This document shows, in pieces, positions 6,619 through 14,726 of a stretch of 64,000 nt of DNA; positions within the stretch are counted from its first letter, which is position 1; every line of letters starts with the position of its first letter. Below the pieces are notes generated by a model. That model saw only the letters and a program-made list of their open reading frames with translations. It had not been told where the DNA came from and did not search any database. Origin of the DNA: Constrictibacter sp. MBR-5 (lineage in GTDB: Bacteria > Pseudomonadota > Alphaproteobacteria > JAJUGE01); contig NZ_JBEPTK010000009.1 of assembly GCF_040549485.1 (NCBI RefSeq), positions 1 to 64,000 of the forward strand, given 5' to 3'. Made by a program: the position numbers and the translations under genes.

Positions 6619-8784
6619 CTAAAGCTCCGCCTTCAGCGTCAGGCCGACGACGCGGCGCGGTCCGAGCGTCGCGGCGACATCGTTGTCATTATAGAGGAAG
6701 TAGTCCTCGTCGAAGACGTTCTCGGCGAACACCGTCGCCGTCAGGTTCCGGTAGCGGTAGCCCGCCTGAAGGTTGGCGACGAAGTAGCCGTCCAGCGTCT
6801 CCTGCGGCGCGGTGCCGAACCGCGCGAGGAAATCGGAGGTGTATTTCGCGTCGGCGCCGACGAAGAAGCCGCTGGGGTGGTGATAGTCGGCGCCGACGGC
6901 GACGTTCCACTTGGACGCCTCGGGGAACCGCGATCCCGACAGGTCGCCGAGGCTGGAGCTGTCGAAGTCCTCGAACTTGGTGTGCACGTAGCCGAGCGAG
7001 GCGAAGGCGGAGAGTTCGCGCGTGACCCGCCCCTTCGCCTCCAGCTCGAAGCCATAGAGCCGCGACTCCGCCGCGTTGGTCGTGATCGTGGAACCGAAGT
7101 TCGTCGGATCTTCCTGCACCTCGACCTGCTGGTCCGTCAGGTCCGCATAGAAGACGTTGGCGCCGATATCCAGCCGCCGCTCGAAGAAGCTGCCCTTGTA
7201 GGACAGTTCGTAGTTCCAGGCGAACTCGGGATCGAACGTGAAGGTCTCGCCGGTCGAGCGCTGCAGCCCGGCACCGCCGTTACGGAAGCCGCGCTGCACC
7301 GTTAAGCCCAGCTGATGCCCAGGCGTCAGTTCCTTGATGATGCCGGCCTTCGGCAGGAACACCGTCTCGTCGAAATCATAGTCGAAGTCGGTCGTCGCGG
7401 CACCGTTGCGCGAGAAGAAGTTCGAGCCCTTCTGGCTGCTGTGGTCGAGGCGCCCGCCCAGCACGGCCTTCCACGTCGGCACGAACTCGTAAGTGACCTC
7501 GCCGAACAGCGCCGCATTGTAGATCTCGGCGTCCGACCGGCTGATGTCGGAGTTGCCGAAATAGTCGGGCCGCCGATACTCGTTGTCGTCGTCCTGGTAG
7601 GCGCCGTAGACCCCCAGTGTCGCTGCGAGGCTGTCGGCGAGATAGTTCAGGCGGAACTCCTGCGTCGCGAGCTGTTCCACCAGGTTGCCGTCGACGAAGT
7701 TCGTCTCGCCGCCGGTGCCCTTGTTGATCGAATCGCGCGACAGGTTCGTGTGCACGTAGCTGGTCATCGAGGTGAAGGTGAGGTCACGCGACAGGTCGTG
7801 CGTGATCTCGGCGCCCGCACTGTGGTTCTTCGCGCGGCGCACCTCGGCGAACACCGGCAGGTTGAAGTCGCCGCGCTCGCTGTCCCAGTCGAAGCCCAGT
7901 CCGGGGCCGGCGATATCGTCGATGTCCGGTGAGTCGCTGGCGAAGGCGTAGGTCACCAGGGCGCGCGTATCGGGCAGCGCCGCCGGCGTGAACAGCAGCT
8001 TGCTGCGGATCTGGTAGTACTCGTCGCGCTTGAAGTCGCCATAGTCGTCGAACCGGCGGTAGGTTGGATAGTTCAGATCGCTTTCGCTGCGCTCGTATTC
8101 GGCGGCGATGCGCAGCGCGAGGATGTCGTCGACGACCGGCACGTTGACCATCGCGGCGCCGCCGCGCGTCTCCATGGTGCCGACCGTGCCCTCCGCCGCC
8201 GCCTCGTAGTCGAAGGTCGGGTCGTTCGTCTTCACCTGCACCGTGCCGGCCAGCGCCGCACGCCCCGACAGGGTCGACTGCGGCCCGCGATAGACCTCGA
8301 CCTGCTGCACGTCCCAGAGGCCGCGGGCGCCGCGCCGCGTGCCCTGCACCGTCTGCTGCACGCCGTCGACGTAGAAGCTCGCGAGCGGCGCGCCGCCCGG
8401 CGTCAGCCCTTCCGAATTGAGGCCGCGGATCACGAAGCCGGCGTCGTTCCAGTCCGAATCGGCGACGTTCGCGAGCGTGCGGAAGGCGCTGCGGAAGCTG
8501 CGCAACTGGTGCGTCTCGATGTCCGCCTCGGTGACGATGCCGACGCTGGCCGTGATGTCGTCCAACGTCTGCGCGGTCTTCGCGCCATAGACGACGAGCG
8601 GATCAAGCGCGAGCGGTGCGAGCGGGTCGGCCTGCTGCGCTGCGGCCTCCTGGGCCCCGGCCGGTGCCGTTGCGGCCAGCGAGGCCGCCATCGCGGACGT
8701 GGCCGCGGTGCGCAACAGCCCTGGTCTCGGGCGCCCCTGCATCCGCGCGTGTCGCCCGGCTCGTCGATTACCGCGAATTGCCAT
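6619..8784 (-). CDS. TonB-dependent outer-membrane receptor
   Basis: A 721-aa receptor. A signal peptide (about 14-45, ending APAGA-QEA) precedes a plug domain: LDPLVVYGAKTAQTLDDI, FVIRGLNSEGL, VEVYRGPQSTLSGRAALAG. A 22-strand barrel follows, with the late TonB-receptor motif FELEAKGRVTRELSAFASLG and a C-terminal LTLKAEL. Such receptors import ferric siderophores, haem or other scarce ligands with energy from TonB. The ligand is not predictable. The start at 8784 has GGAGG seven bases upstream; ATG 8787 is possible. A Fur-type box overlaps the -35 element. It is divergent from a MarR-family gene. Confidence 0.88.
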   Translation of the reverse strand: MAIRGNRRAGRHARMQGRPRPGLLRTAATSAMAASLAATAPAGAQEAAAQQADPLAPLALDPLVVYGAKTAQTLDDITASVGIVTEADIETHQLRSFRSAFRTLANVADSDWNDAGFVIRGLNSEGLTPGGAPLASFYVDGVQQTVQGTRRGARGLWDVQQVEVYRGPQSTLSGRAALAGTVQVKTNDPTFDYEAAAEGTVGTMETRGGAAMVNVPVVDDILALRIAAEYERSESDLNYPTYRRFDDYGDFKRDEYYQIRSKLLFTPAALPDTRALVTYAFASDSPDIDDIAGPGLGFDWDSERGDFNLPVFAEVRRAKNHSAGAEITHDLSRDLTFTSMTSYVHTNLSRDSINKGTGGETNFVDGNLVEQLATQEFRLNYLADSLAATLGVYGAYQDDDNEYRRPDYFGNSDISRSDAEIYNAALFGEVTYEFVPTWKAVLGGRLDHSSQKGSNFFSRNGAATTDFDYDFDETVFLPKAGIIKELTPGHQLGLTVQRGFRNGGAGLQRSTGETFTFDPEFAWNYELSYKGSFFERRLDIGANVFYADLTDQQVEVQEDPTNFGSTITTNAAESRLYGFELEAKGRVTRELSAFASLGYVHTKFEDFDSSSLGDLSGSRFPEASKWNVAVGADYHHPSGFFVGADAKYTSDFLARFGTAPQETLDGYFVANLQAGYRYRNLTATVFAENVFDEDYFLYNDNDVAATLGPRRVVGLTLKAEL

Positions 8785-8836
8785 CATCCCCCCTCCGAGC
8801 ACGCGTGCAGCCCCCCACACGCGGGTAATGCCGGAA

Positions 8837-8865
8837 GTGATAATAAGAACGATTCCTCTTATCAA
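8837..8865 (-). promoter_or_regulatory. sigma-70 promoter of the TonB receptor gene
   Basis: On the minus strand TTGATA (8865-8860) and TATCAC (8842-8837) are separated by 17 bp. The stretch is markedly AT-rich for this genome. An inverted repeat, ATAAGA (8843-8848) and TCTTAT (8857-8862), fills the spacer and could be a second operator. Confidence 0.55.
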
Positions 8866-8882
8866 TGAGAATCATTCTCCCT
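8864..8882. promoter_or_regulatory. Fur-type iron box
   Basis: GAGAATCATTCTC at 8867-8879 is a perfect palindrome around C8873 and matches the core of classical Fur boxes. It overlaps the -35 of the receptor promoter and lies about 110 bp from the MarR start, so binding would repress the receptor when iron is plentiful. Confidence 0.72.
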
Positions 8883-8991
8883 TCCTGCCGCGCCGACGGA
8901 CCGAACGGGTTGCCGATCCAGTCAGTCCTTGACAGCCACCCCGCCGATGAGCCCCACTGAGCTTGCCGAGACGGGCTGCCGGAGGAGCCGC

Positions 8992-9474
8992 ATGGCTGCC
9001 AAAGAGGGCAAGCGCAGGGAAAAGATTCGTCTCCTTGTCGAGGTCGTCGAGGAGGTCGGACGCGTTCACGCTTCGGTCGCCGCCGCCGCCGCGCGGCTTC
9101 ATGGGCCGGAGGGTGCCGCTGCCGGACGCCGGGCGATCCTGCGCCAGCTCCGCGACGAGGGACCGCTGACGGTGCCGGATCTGGCGCGGCTGCGCGGGGT
9201 ATCGCGGCAGTATGTCCAGACGGTCGTGAACGATCTGGTCGCGGCCGGCCACATCGAGACGAAGCCCAACCCCGAGCACAAGCGCTCGCCTCGTCTGAGC
9301 GTCGCGAAAGCCGGCATCGCCTTCCTCGACGACGCCGCCCGCCGCGAGGAGCCGTTCGCCGAAGCCCTCGCCTCCGACTTCAAGCGTTCCGAACTGAACG
9401 ACGCGCTCGACCTCCTCCAACGCCTCCGCGCCGCCCTGGACAGCCACGAGCCAGGCGACGACACGCAGGATTAG
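8992..9474 (+). CDS. MarR-family winged-helix transcriptional regulator
   Basis: A 160-aa protein. A long N-terminal helix leads into a winged helix (about 45-105): RRAILRQLRDEGPLTVPDLARLRG, then VSRQYVQTVVNDLVAAGHIE as the recognition helix, and a wing with HKRSPRLSVAKAG. The C-terminal helix is for dimerisation. MarR proteins usually repress nearby genes until a small ligand binds. ATG 8992 is chosen because GGAGGAG sits five bases upstream; earlier ATG and TTG codons in frame lack a ribosome site. It may regulate the divergent TonB receptor, but the Fur box already explains iron control, so its target is open. Confidence 0.82.
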   Translation: MAAKEGKRREKIRLLVEVVEEVGRVHASVAAAAARLHGPEGAAAGRRAILRQLRDEGPLTVPDLARLRGVSRQYVQTVVNDLVAAGHIETKPNPEHKRSPRLSVAKAGIAFLDDAARREEPFAEALASDFKRSELNDALDLLQRLRAALDSHEPGDDTQD

Positions 9475-9662
9475 AAAGGGTCAGGATGCGATCACGCGGT
9501 GGCGCGCGGCATGCGGAGCGCCAGCGACAATCTCGGCCGCGAATCGGTGCCCCCGTCCTTTCCAGTGTAGCTACGAAGAGCGCTACGAAGTCCGGAGCGG
9601 CGCGATCTTCATCCTGCGGATCTGGCACACGCGCGAGTCGCGATAGCGTCGAGAGGGGGAAC

Positions 9663-9682
9663 GGCGGGCCCGAAGGCCCGCC
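9663..9682. terminator. hairpin between convergent genes
   Basis: GGCGGGCC (9663-9670) and GGCCCGCC (9675-9682) form an 8-bp stem with loop CGAA, between the MarR gene (plus) and the aldehyde dehydrogenase gene (minus). No clear T-run follows in either direction. Confidence 0.4.
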
Positions 9683-9688
9683 CGCCGC

Positions 9689-11191
9689 CTAAAGCGCCCC
9701 GGTCACCTGCAGGTTGACCGTCACGTTCTTCTTCTGGGTGAAGCTGTCGAGCATTCCTTCCAGCGAGAACTCGCGGCCGATGCCGCTCTGCTTGTAGCCG
9801 CCGTAGGAGTGGCCCGGCATCTGGCCGAGGCCCTGGTTCACCTGCACCCAGCCGGATTCGATGGCGTGCGCGGTGCGGAGGCCGCGGCCGATGTCGTGGG
9901 TCCAGACATAGGCGGCGAGGCCGTAATGGCTGTCGTTCGCCATGCGGATGGCCTCGGCCTCGTCCTTCCAGCGGATCGCCACCAGTACCGGCCCGAAGAT
10001 CTCCTCCTGCGCCAGCCGCCAGTCGTTCGACGCCTGGGCGAAGATCGTCGGCATGGCGAAGTAGCCTTCGCTCAGCGGCCCGTCCTGCGGCGGCAGCCCG
10101 CCCATCAGCAGGGTCGCATCCGGGCTCCTCAGGCCCTCGTCGACATAGCCGCACACACACTTGAACTGCTTCTCGTTGATGATCGAGCCAATGTCGGTCG
10201 CCTCGTCCATCGGGTCGCCCAGCTTCAGCTTCGAGGTCTTATCGACCAGCTTCTGCAGGAAGCTGTCGAAGATGCTCTCGTGCAGGAACAGGCGCGATCC
10301 CGCCGTGCAGGACTGGCTCTGCCGGGTGAAGCGCATCGACGCGATGACGCCGTCGACCGCCCAGTCCTCGTTCGCGTCGGGATAGACGATGGACGGGCTC
10401 TTGCCGCCCAGCTCCAGCGACACCGGCACGATCCGTTCGGCCGCCGCCGACATGACGAGCTTGCCGACGCCGGTCGACCCGGTGAAGGAGAGCTTGCGCA
10501 CCAGCGGATGGCGGGCGAGCGGCTCGCCGCACTCCGGGCCGATGCCGGTGATGACGTTGACCACGCCCTTCGGCAGGAATTCCCTGCAGACCTCGGCCAG
10601 CAGCAGCACGCCGAGCGGCGCGTCCTCGGCCGCCTTCAGCACGATGCAGTTGCCGGCGCAGACGGCCGGCGCGATCTTCAGCACCGACAGCATGACCGGG
10701 GCGTTCCACGGCACGATGGCGCCGACGACGCCCAGGGGCTCGCGGCGGGTGTAGCTCAGAACCTGCTCGCCGAGCGGGATCGTCTCGCCCTTCAGCTCGC
10801 TCGCGAGTCCGCCGAAATAGCGGAAGATGTCGCCGGATAGGGCGGCCTCGCCGCGCGCCTGTGTGCGCAGCGCGTTGCCGGTCTCCAGCGCGATCAACCG
10901 CGCCAGTTCCTCGGTGCGCGCTTCCAGCGCATCGGCGATGCGCAGCAGCATCCGGCCGCGATCGCGCGGCGCCACCTTCGACCATTTCGGGAAGGCCGCC
11001 GCCGCCGCCTTCACCGCGCGGTCGACGTCATCGGCATCGGCACGCGGCACCTCGGCGATCGGCTTGCGCTTCGCCGGGTTCTCGACCGAAAGGGTCCGGC
11101 CGGTACCGCTCGCCACCCAATCGCCGTCGATCAGCATCAGCGGCCGGCGCAGGTCGCCACCGGCATCCGTCGTCGCTGCGGCTATCGTCAT
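9689..11191 (-). CDS. NAD(P)-dependent aldehyde dehydrogenase
   Basis: A 500-aa protein, normal for the superfamily. The N-terminal part has DGDWVASGTGRTLSVENPA. The cofactor region has GVVGAIVPWNAPVML and FTGSTGVGKLVM. The general base Glu is in VSLELGGKSP and the nucleophile Cys in RQSQSCTAGSR; the late motif QEEIFGPVL is intact. It oxidises an aldehyde to the acid. It is the last gene of an operon with a hydroxyisobutyrate-dehydrogenase-like gene, whose stop it overlaps (ATGA), and a broken substrate-binding-protein gene. An uptake-plus-oxidation pathway for an unknown alcohol or semialdehyde is inferred. GGAG precedes the start. Confidence 0.92.
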   Translation of the reverse strand: MTIAAATTDAGGDLRRPLMLIDGDWVASGTGRTLSVENPAKRKPIAEVPRADADDVDRAVKAAAAAFPKWSKVAPRDRGRMLLRIADALEARTEELARLIALETGNALRTQARGEAALSGDIFRYFGGLASELKGETIPLGEQVLSYTRREPLGVVGAIVPWNAPVMLSVLKIAPAVCAGNCIVLKAAEDAPLGVLLLAEVCREFLPKGVVNVITGIGPECGEPLARHPLVRKLSFTGSTGVGKLVMSAAAERIVPVSLELGGKSPSIVYPDANEDWAVDGVIASMRFTRQSQSCTAGSRLFLHESIFDSFLQKLVDKTSKLKLGDPMDEATDIGSIINEKQFKCVCGYVDEGLRSPDATLLMGGLPPQDGPLSEGYFAMPTIFAQASNDWRLAQEEIFGPVLVAIRWKDEAEAIRMANDSHYGLAAYVWTHDIGRGLRTAHAIESGWVQVNQGLGQMPGHSYGGYKQSGIGREFSLEGMLDSFTQKKNVTVNLQVTGAL

Positions 11192-12129
11192 TCCTCGCTC
11201 CTTTCGCCCGGCGCAGCCGCCGGGCCCTTCCGCTCCGGGTCCGAGCGCATCTCGATCCCCGTCCATGCCTCCAGATAGCGCACGTAGGTGCTGATGTCCT
11301 CCCGCCCGCTGCCCTGGCCGACGGCGAAGGACCACATCTGCCGCGCCGCACTGGTGACGAACATCGGCACGCCCGCCGCTTCGGCCTCGTCGGTGCAGAG
11401 GCGGATGTCCTTGTGCATCAGCTCCGTGCGGAAACCGAAGTCGAAGGTTCGCGTCAGCACCCGCTCGGTGAACATTTTCTCCGTCATGAAGTTGCGGCCG
11501 CTGGACGCGTTGATGACGTCGACCACCATCTTCGCGTCGAGCCCGGCATGCACCGCCATCGCCACCGCCTCGGCGGACGCCACCACCGCCGTCGCGGCGA
11601 GGCCGTTGTTGACCAGCTTCAGCACCTGGCCGAGGCCGACCTGATCGCCCACCACGAAGACACGGCCGATCGCTTCCAGCGCCGATCGCGCCTTGTCGAT
11701 CGCATCGGCCGGCCCGGAGACCATGACCGCGAGCGTGCCCGCCTCCGCCCCGGCGATCCCGCCGGATACGGGGGCGTCGATGGCCGTCACGCCCTTCGCC
11801 GCCAGCGCCGCGGCGACCTCGCGCGCCACCGTCGGACCCGTCGTCGACAGGTCGACGAAGGTGCGCATGCCGCCCCCCTCGATCAGGCCGTTCCGGCCGA
11901 GCGCCACCTCGCGCACGATCGCCGGCGTCGGCAGGCTGACCAGCACCGTCTCGGCATTGGCCGCGACGTCGGCGGGCGACGGCGCCGCCTCGGCGCCATA
12001 GCCCACCGCCCGCTCCAGTGCGGCCTGGGAACTGTCGTAGACGCGCACCCGGTACTGGCGCTCGCACAGGCGGCGGACCATCGGGCCGCCCATCGCGCCG
12101 ACGCCGATGAAGCCGATCTCGTTCGTCAT
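11188..12129 (-). CDS. NAD(P)-dependent oxidoreductase, 3-hydroxyisobutyrate dehydrogenase family
   Basis: A 313-aa protein. The Rossmann motif GFIGVGAMGGPM is at residues 5-16. FVDLSTTGP and DAPVSGGIAGAEAGTL are the substrate-binding segments. The catalytic lysine is in GLGQVLKLVNNGL (about 170). Family members oxidise beta-hydroxyacids to semialdehydes. This pairs naturally with the coupled aldehyde dehydrogenase downstream, which would oxidise the semialdehyde further. The specific substrate is not determinable. The C-terminal 25 residues after TGIEM are polar and unlike the core. Confidence 0.88.
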   Translation of the reverse strand: MTNEIGFIGVGAMGGPMVRRLCERQYRVRVYDSSQAALERAVGYGAEAAPSPADVAANAETVLVSLPTPAIVREVALGRNGLIEGGGMRTFVDLSTTGPTVAREVAAALAAKGVTAIDAPVSGGIAGAEAGTLAVMVSGPADAIDKARSALEAIGRVFVVGDQVGLGQVLKLVNNGLAATAVVASAEAVAMAVHAGLDAKMVVDVINASSGRNFMTEKMFTERVLTRTFDFGFRTELMHKDIRLCTDEAEAAGVPMFVTSAARQMWSFAVGQGSGREDISTYVRYLEAWTGIEMRSDPERKGPAAAPGERSEE

Positions 12130-12138
12130 CGCGCCCTC

Positions 12139-12503
12139 CTACTTCTTCACCAACGGACAGGCGCTCTGCGCCAGCGGCCGGAAGGCCTCGTCGGCGGGGA
12201 TCGTCTGGACCAGCTTGCAGGCGTCCCAGCCGCCTGCCGCGTCAGGTTGGCGCCGACGTCCGCCTTGTTCTGGTGATCGGCCGAGACGACCTCGATCTTC
12301 TTGCCGAGCACCGTGCGGCCGAAATCCTCGACCGCCATCTGTACGGCGACGACCGAGCCGGGCCCCGCCCAATCCTGGTAGGGGCCGCTCATGTCGGTCA
12401 GCACGCCGATGCGGACGACGTCGTCCGACACCTGAGCCTGTGCTCCGAAAATCGCGAACGACATCGCGGCCAGCGCGGCGGCGCTGGCGAGTACCGGTCT
12501 CAT
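12139..12503 (-). pseudogene. internally deleted ABC-transporter substrate-binding protein (LivK-like)
   Basis: A ribosome site (GGAGGAAAG) and ATG at 12503 begin a normal periplasmic binding protein: signal peptide ending GAQA-Q, then VVRIGVLTDMSGPYQDWAGPG and VVSADHQNKADVGANLTRQ (about 90 aa). The family's C-terminus then appears in another frame: WDACKLVQTIPADEAFRPL and ACPLVKK, then TAG at 12139. About 250-280 middle residues typical of the family are missing, and the junction near 12236-12250 shifts the frame. The product cannot bind ligand. It heads an operon with two dehydrogenase genes. Confidence 0.82.
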
Positions 12504-12581
12504 GGCTTTCCTCCGATTGTTCTTGTCGGAGGATGCTAGGCCCGCGCGCGAACGCCCGCCAGGAGGGGACCTGGGCGGCGA

Positions 12582-13235
12582 CTATCCCGCGGCCGGCGCC
12601 CGTGCCGTGGTGACGCCGATCAAGGCGTCGCGGGTGACGAGGCCGGCCAGATCCGTCTCGCTCCAGCCCTCCGTGCCGGCCGGCCGCATCGGCAGGACCA
12701 TGTAGCGCAGGTCCGCCGTGCTGTCGTGGACGCGCACCTCGACCGCGTCGGGCAGCACCGTGCCGAATTCGGCGAGGACGGCGCGCGGCTCGACCACCGT
12801 GCGGGCCCGGTACGCCTTCTTCTTGTACCAGGCCGGCGGCACGCCCAGCACGGCGCGCGGATAGCAGGAGCAGAGGGTGCAGACGATGACGTTGTGCACC
12901 GACGGCGTGTTCTCGACGATCATCAGTTCGGGGCTCTTCTCCAGGTCGATGCCCCACTCCTGGATCACCGCCTTCGGCTCGGACAGCAGCCGCGCCTTGA
13001 ACGCCGGGTCGGCCCAGGCCTTGGCGACCAGCTTCGCGCCGTTCATCGGCGTGCGGCTGTCCATGTCGTCGATCTGCCGCTGGATCTGCTCGGCGGTCAG
13101 CAGGCCCTTCTCGATCAGCAGTTCGCGGATCGCCTGCTCCAGCAGTTCGTATTCGCGCGGCGGCGCCGGATCGTCGGGCGCATGGTCGTGATCATGATCG
13201 TGGTCGTGATCGTGGTGATGATGCCCGCCGCTCAT
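12582..13235 (-). CDS. nthA: cobalt-type nitrile hydratase alpha subunit with His/Asp-rich N-terminus
   Basis: A 217-aa protein. Residues 5-18 are HHHH followed by five DH pairs, an unusual metal-binding tail. The rest is the alpha (metal) subunit: EQAIRELLIEKGLLTAEQIQ, then the metal site VCTLCSCYPRAVLG, whose cysteines bind a low-spin metal ion. Thr in CTLCSC indicates the cobalt type (iron enzymes have CSLCSC). Nitrile hydratases turn nitriles into amides; thiocyanate hydrolase uses the same fold. Its start overlaps the stop of the upstream beta-like gene (ATGA). No activator/chaperone gene follows; the His/Asp tail could partly replace one (inference). Confidence 0.9.
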   Translation of the reverse strand: MSGGHHHHDHDHDHDHDHAPDDPAPPREYELLEQAIRELLIEKGLLTAEQIQRQIDDMDSRTPMNGAKLVAKAWADPAFKARLLSEPKAVIQEWGIDLEKSPELMIVENTPSVHNVIVCTLCSCYPRAVLGVPPAWYKKKAYRARTVVEPRAVLAEFGTVLPDAVEVRVHDSTADLRYMVLPMRPAGTEGWSETDLAGLVTRDALIGVTTARAPAAG

Positions 13236-13522
13236 CGCGCCGCCTCCAGCCAATGCTCGTAGATGTCGGCGGCGACCGTGTCGTTCGGTCCGCCGCGATA
13301 GTCCGGCCAGACGTCGGCCTGGCGGAAGCGGACCACGTAGAGCGGCTGCGCCGGCTCGCCGGAGCCGAAATAGGCCAGGCTCTCCGGGTTGCGGAAGGTG
13401 CCGAGCACGTGGTCGACGCTGCCGGTCTTGCCGCGCAGGAAGGTCGGCGTGCGGCAGTGCCCCTCGTGGTCGCGGGCATCGACGCGCACCCGGTCGCCCG
13501 GTGTGAAGCGCGGTCCGTTCAT
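13232..13522 (-). CDS. nitrile hydratase beta-subunit C-terminal domain as a separate protein
   Basis: A 96-aa protein equal to the SH3-like C-terminal half of NHase beta: FTPGDRVRVDARDHEGHCR, then TPTFLRGKTGSVDHVLGTF and PLYVVRFRQADVW. It overlaps its neighbours at both ends by ATGA. In ordinary NHase this domain is fused to the helical N-terminal domain. In thiocyanate hydrolase and the toyocamycin enzyme the two are separate subunits, as here. It would form a heterotrimeric unit with the 95-aa and 217-aa proteins. Confidence 0.85.
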   Translation of the reverse strand: MNGPRFTPGDRVRVDARDHEGHCRTPTFLRGKTGSVDHVLGTFRNPESLAYFGSGEPAQPLYVVRFRQADVWPDYRGGPNDTVAADIYEHWLEAAR

Positions 13523-13806
13523 CGCTGATCATCTCCCCGTGCATCGAGTGCCGCGACGCGGTGTCGGAGCTCGTCGTCGGTCGCCACGCCGGTCTCCACG
13601 ACGATCTGGCGCAGCACCGCCAGCCAGCGGCCGTAATAATCCTCGGCGTCGTAGTCGACGTCGCGCAGCCGCTCCTGCGCCTGCCGGTGCGCCGCCGCGC
13701 AGGCGCCGCCGGATCCGGCGATCAGCTGCAGCATTGCGTCGACGCGCTTCTCGTGCAGCGTCATCGGTTCCGGGTGCCGTCCGGCGTGATCCTCTGCGGT
13801 GGCCAT
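13519..13806 (-). CDS. nitrile hydratase beta-subunit N-terminal-like small subunit
   Basis: A 95-aa, mostly helical protein. The segment EKRVDAMLQLIAG, followed by DAEDYYGRWLAVLRQIVVETG, resembles the N-terminal helical half of NHase beta and the NHase accessory family. It is the first gene of the three-gene set and follows AGGAGAGGG. Gene order (N-half of beta, C-half of beta, alpha) is the same as scnB-scnA-scnC of thiocyanate hydrolase. Substrate cannot be assigned. Confidence 0.78.
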   Translation of the reverse strand: MATAEDHAGRHPEPMTLHEKRVDAMLQLIAGSGGACAAAHRQAQERLRDVDYDAEDYYGRWLAVLRQIVVETGVATDDELRHRVAALDARGDDQR

Positions 13807-13857
13807 GGTCCCTCTCCTGCCGCTCGCCGCGTGCAGGATAGCGGGCCGGTCGCCGCT

Positions 13858-14577
13858 TCACCAGGGAACCGCCGCGCCGCGATGGTCGAAGAACCCGCCA
13901 TTGTCGCTCGGCCCCAGGCGGTCGATCACGGAGAGCAGGCGGCCCGCCGCCTCGTCCGGCGCCTGCACGTCCAGACCCCCCTTGGCGAACGGCCCGGACA
14001 GCCCGGTATCGACCGTCCCCGGATGCAGCGCAACGCAGGCGGCCTCGGGGCAGCGGCGGTGCAGTTCGACCGCCGCCGTCCGCACCAGCTGGTTCAGCGC
14101 CGCCTTCGACGCGCGATAGGCGTACCAGCCGCCCAGCCGGTTGTCGCCGATGCTGCCGACCCGCGCCGACAGTGTGGCGAACACCGCCTTGCCGCGGCGC
14201 GGCAGCAGCGGCAGCAGGTGCTTCATCAGCAGTGCCGGCCCGATGGCGTTCACCGCGAACGCATGCGCCAGATGCGCCGGATCCAGATCGCGCAGGCTCT
14301 TCTCGGGCGTGAAGCCGCCGCCGTGCAGGAAGCCGGTCGCGTCGATCACCAGCCGCAGCTCGCCGAGGTCTCGCAGCTGCGCCGCGGCGGCGGCGATCGA
14401 CGATTCTTCCAACAGGTCGAGTCCGATCGCGGCGGTCCGGCCGCAGCCGACGACGCGCGCGAAGTCGCCGCGCGCCTCCAGGCCGTGCAGCAGCGCGGCA
14501 CCGATGCCGCCGCCCGCACCGACCACCACGGCGATGCCGCCTTGCGGGAAGAGTATCGGCGACTGCGACGGGATCAT
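13858..14577 (-). CDS. SDR-family oxidoreductase
   Basis: A 239-aa short-chain dehydrogenase. The cofactor motif is GAGGGIG near residue 18. The catalytic set is the serine in TLSARVGS and YRASK about 17 residues later. Substrate loops follow (HPGTVDTGLSGPF). The ATG at 14577 has GAGGAA upstream; a longer frame to 14616 adds a proline-rich lead with no ribosome site. Homologues of this short type are often annotated as cell-to-cell contact C-factor-like proteins. It is separated from the nitrile hydratase genes by 51 bp and may be in the same transcript. Confidence 0.85.
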   Translation of the reverse strand: MIPSQSPILFPQGGIAVVVGAGGGIGAALLHGLEARGDFARVVGCGRTAAIGLDLLEESSIAAAAAQLRDLGELRLVIDATGFLHGGGFTPEKSLRDLDPAHLAHAFAVNAIGPALLMKHLLPLLPRRGKAVFATLSARVGSIGDNRLGGWYAYRASKAALNQLVRTAAVELHRRCPEAACVALHPGTVDTGLSGPFAKGGLDVQAPDEAAGRLLSVIDRLGPSDNGGFFDHRGAAVPW

Positions 14578-14726
14578 CGGCCATTCCTCGGGAAACGGAC
14601 ACGGCAACGGCGCCACTCTGTGCCGCCGGTCCTCCTACGTGGGCATCCCGCGGGCGGATGATGAACCGTCGGCGATTCCGCCGCGTATGCCGGGCGAACC
14701 CTGGGTTATCCGCCGGAGCACGCGCC

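Noticed and set aside
9486-9692. A 68-codon frame after the MarR gene
   Set aside because: No ribosome site and it runs through the hairpin and into the opposite-strand aldehyde dehydrogenase gene.
13181-13224. Short repeated GATCGTG/GTGATC-like units that look like a microsatellite
   Set aside because: They are the codons of the His/Asp-rich start of the nitrile hydratase alpha subunit, with synonymous variation, not a pure tandem repeat.
13181-13235. The His/Asp-rich start as a possible artefact or cloning tag
   Set aside because: It is HHHH followed by alternating Asp-His with mixed codons, continuous with the native frame and overlapping the preceding stop, unlike an engineered tag.
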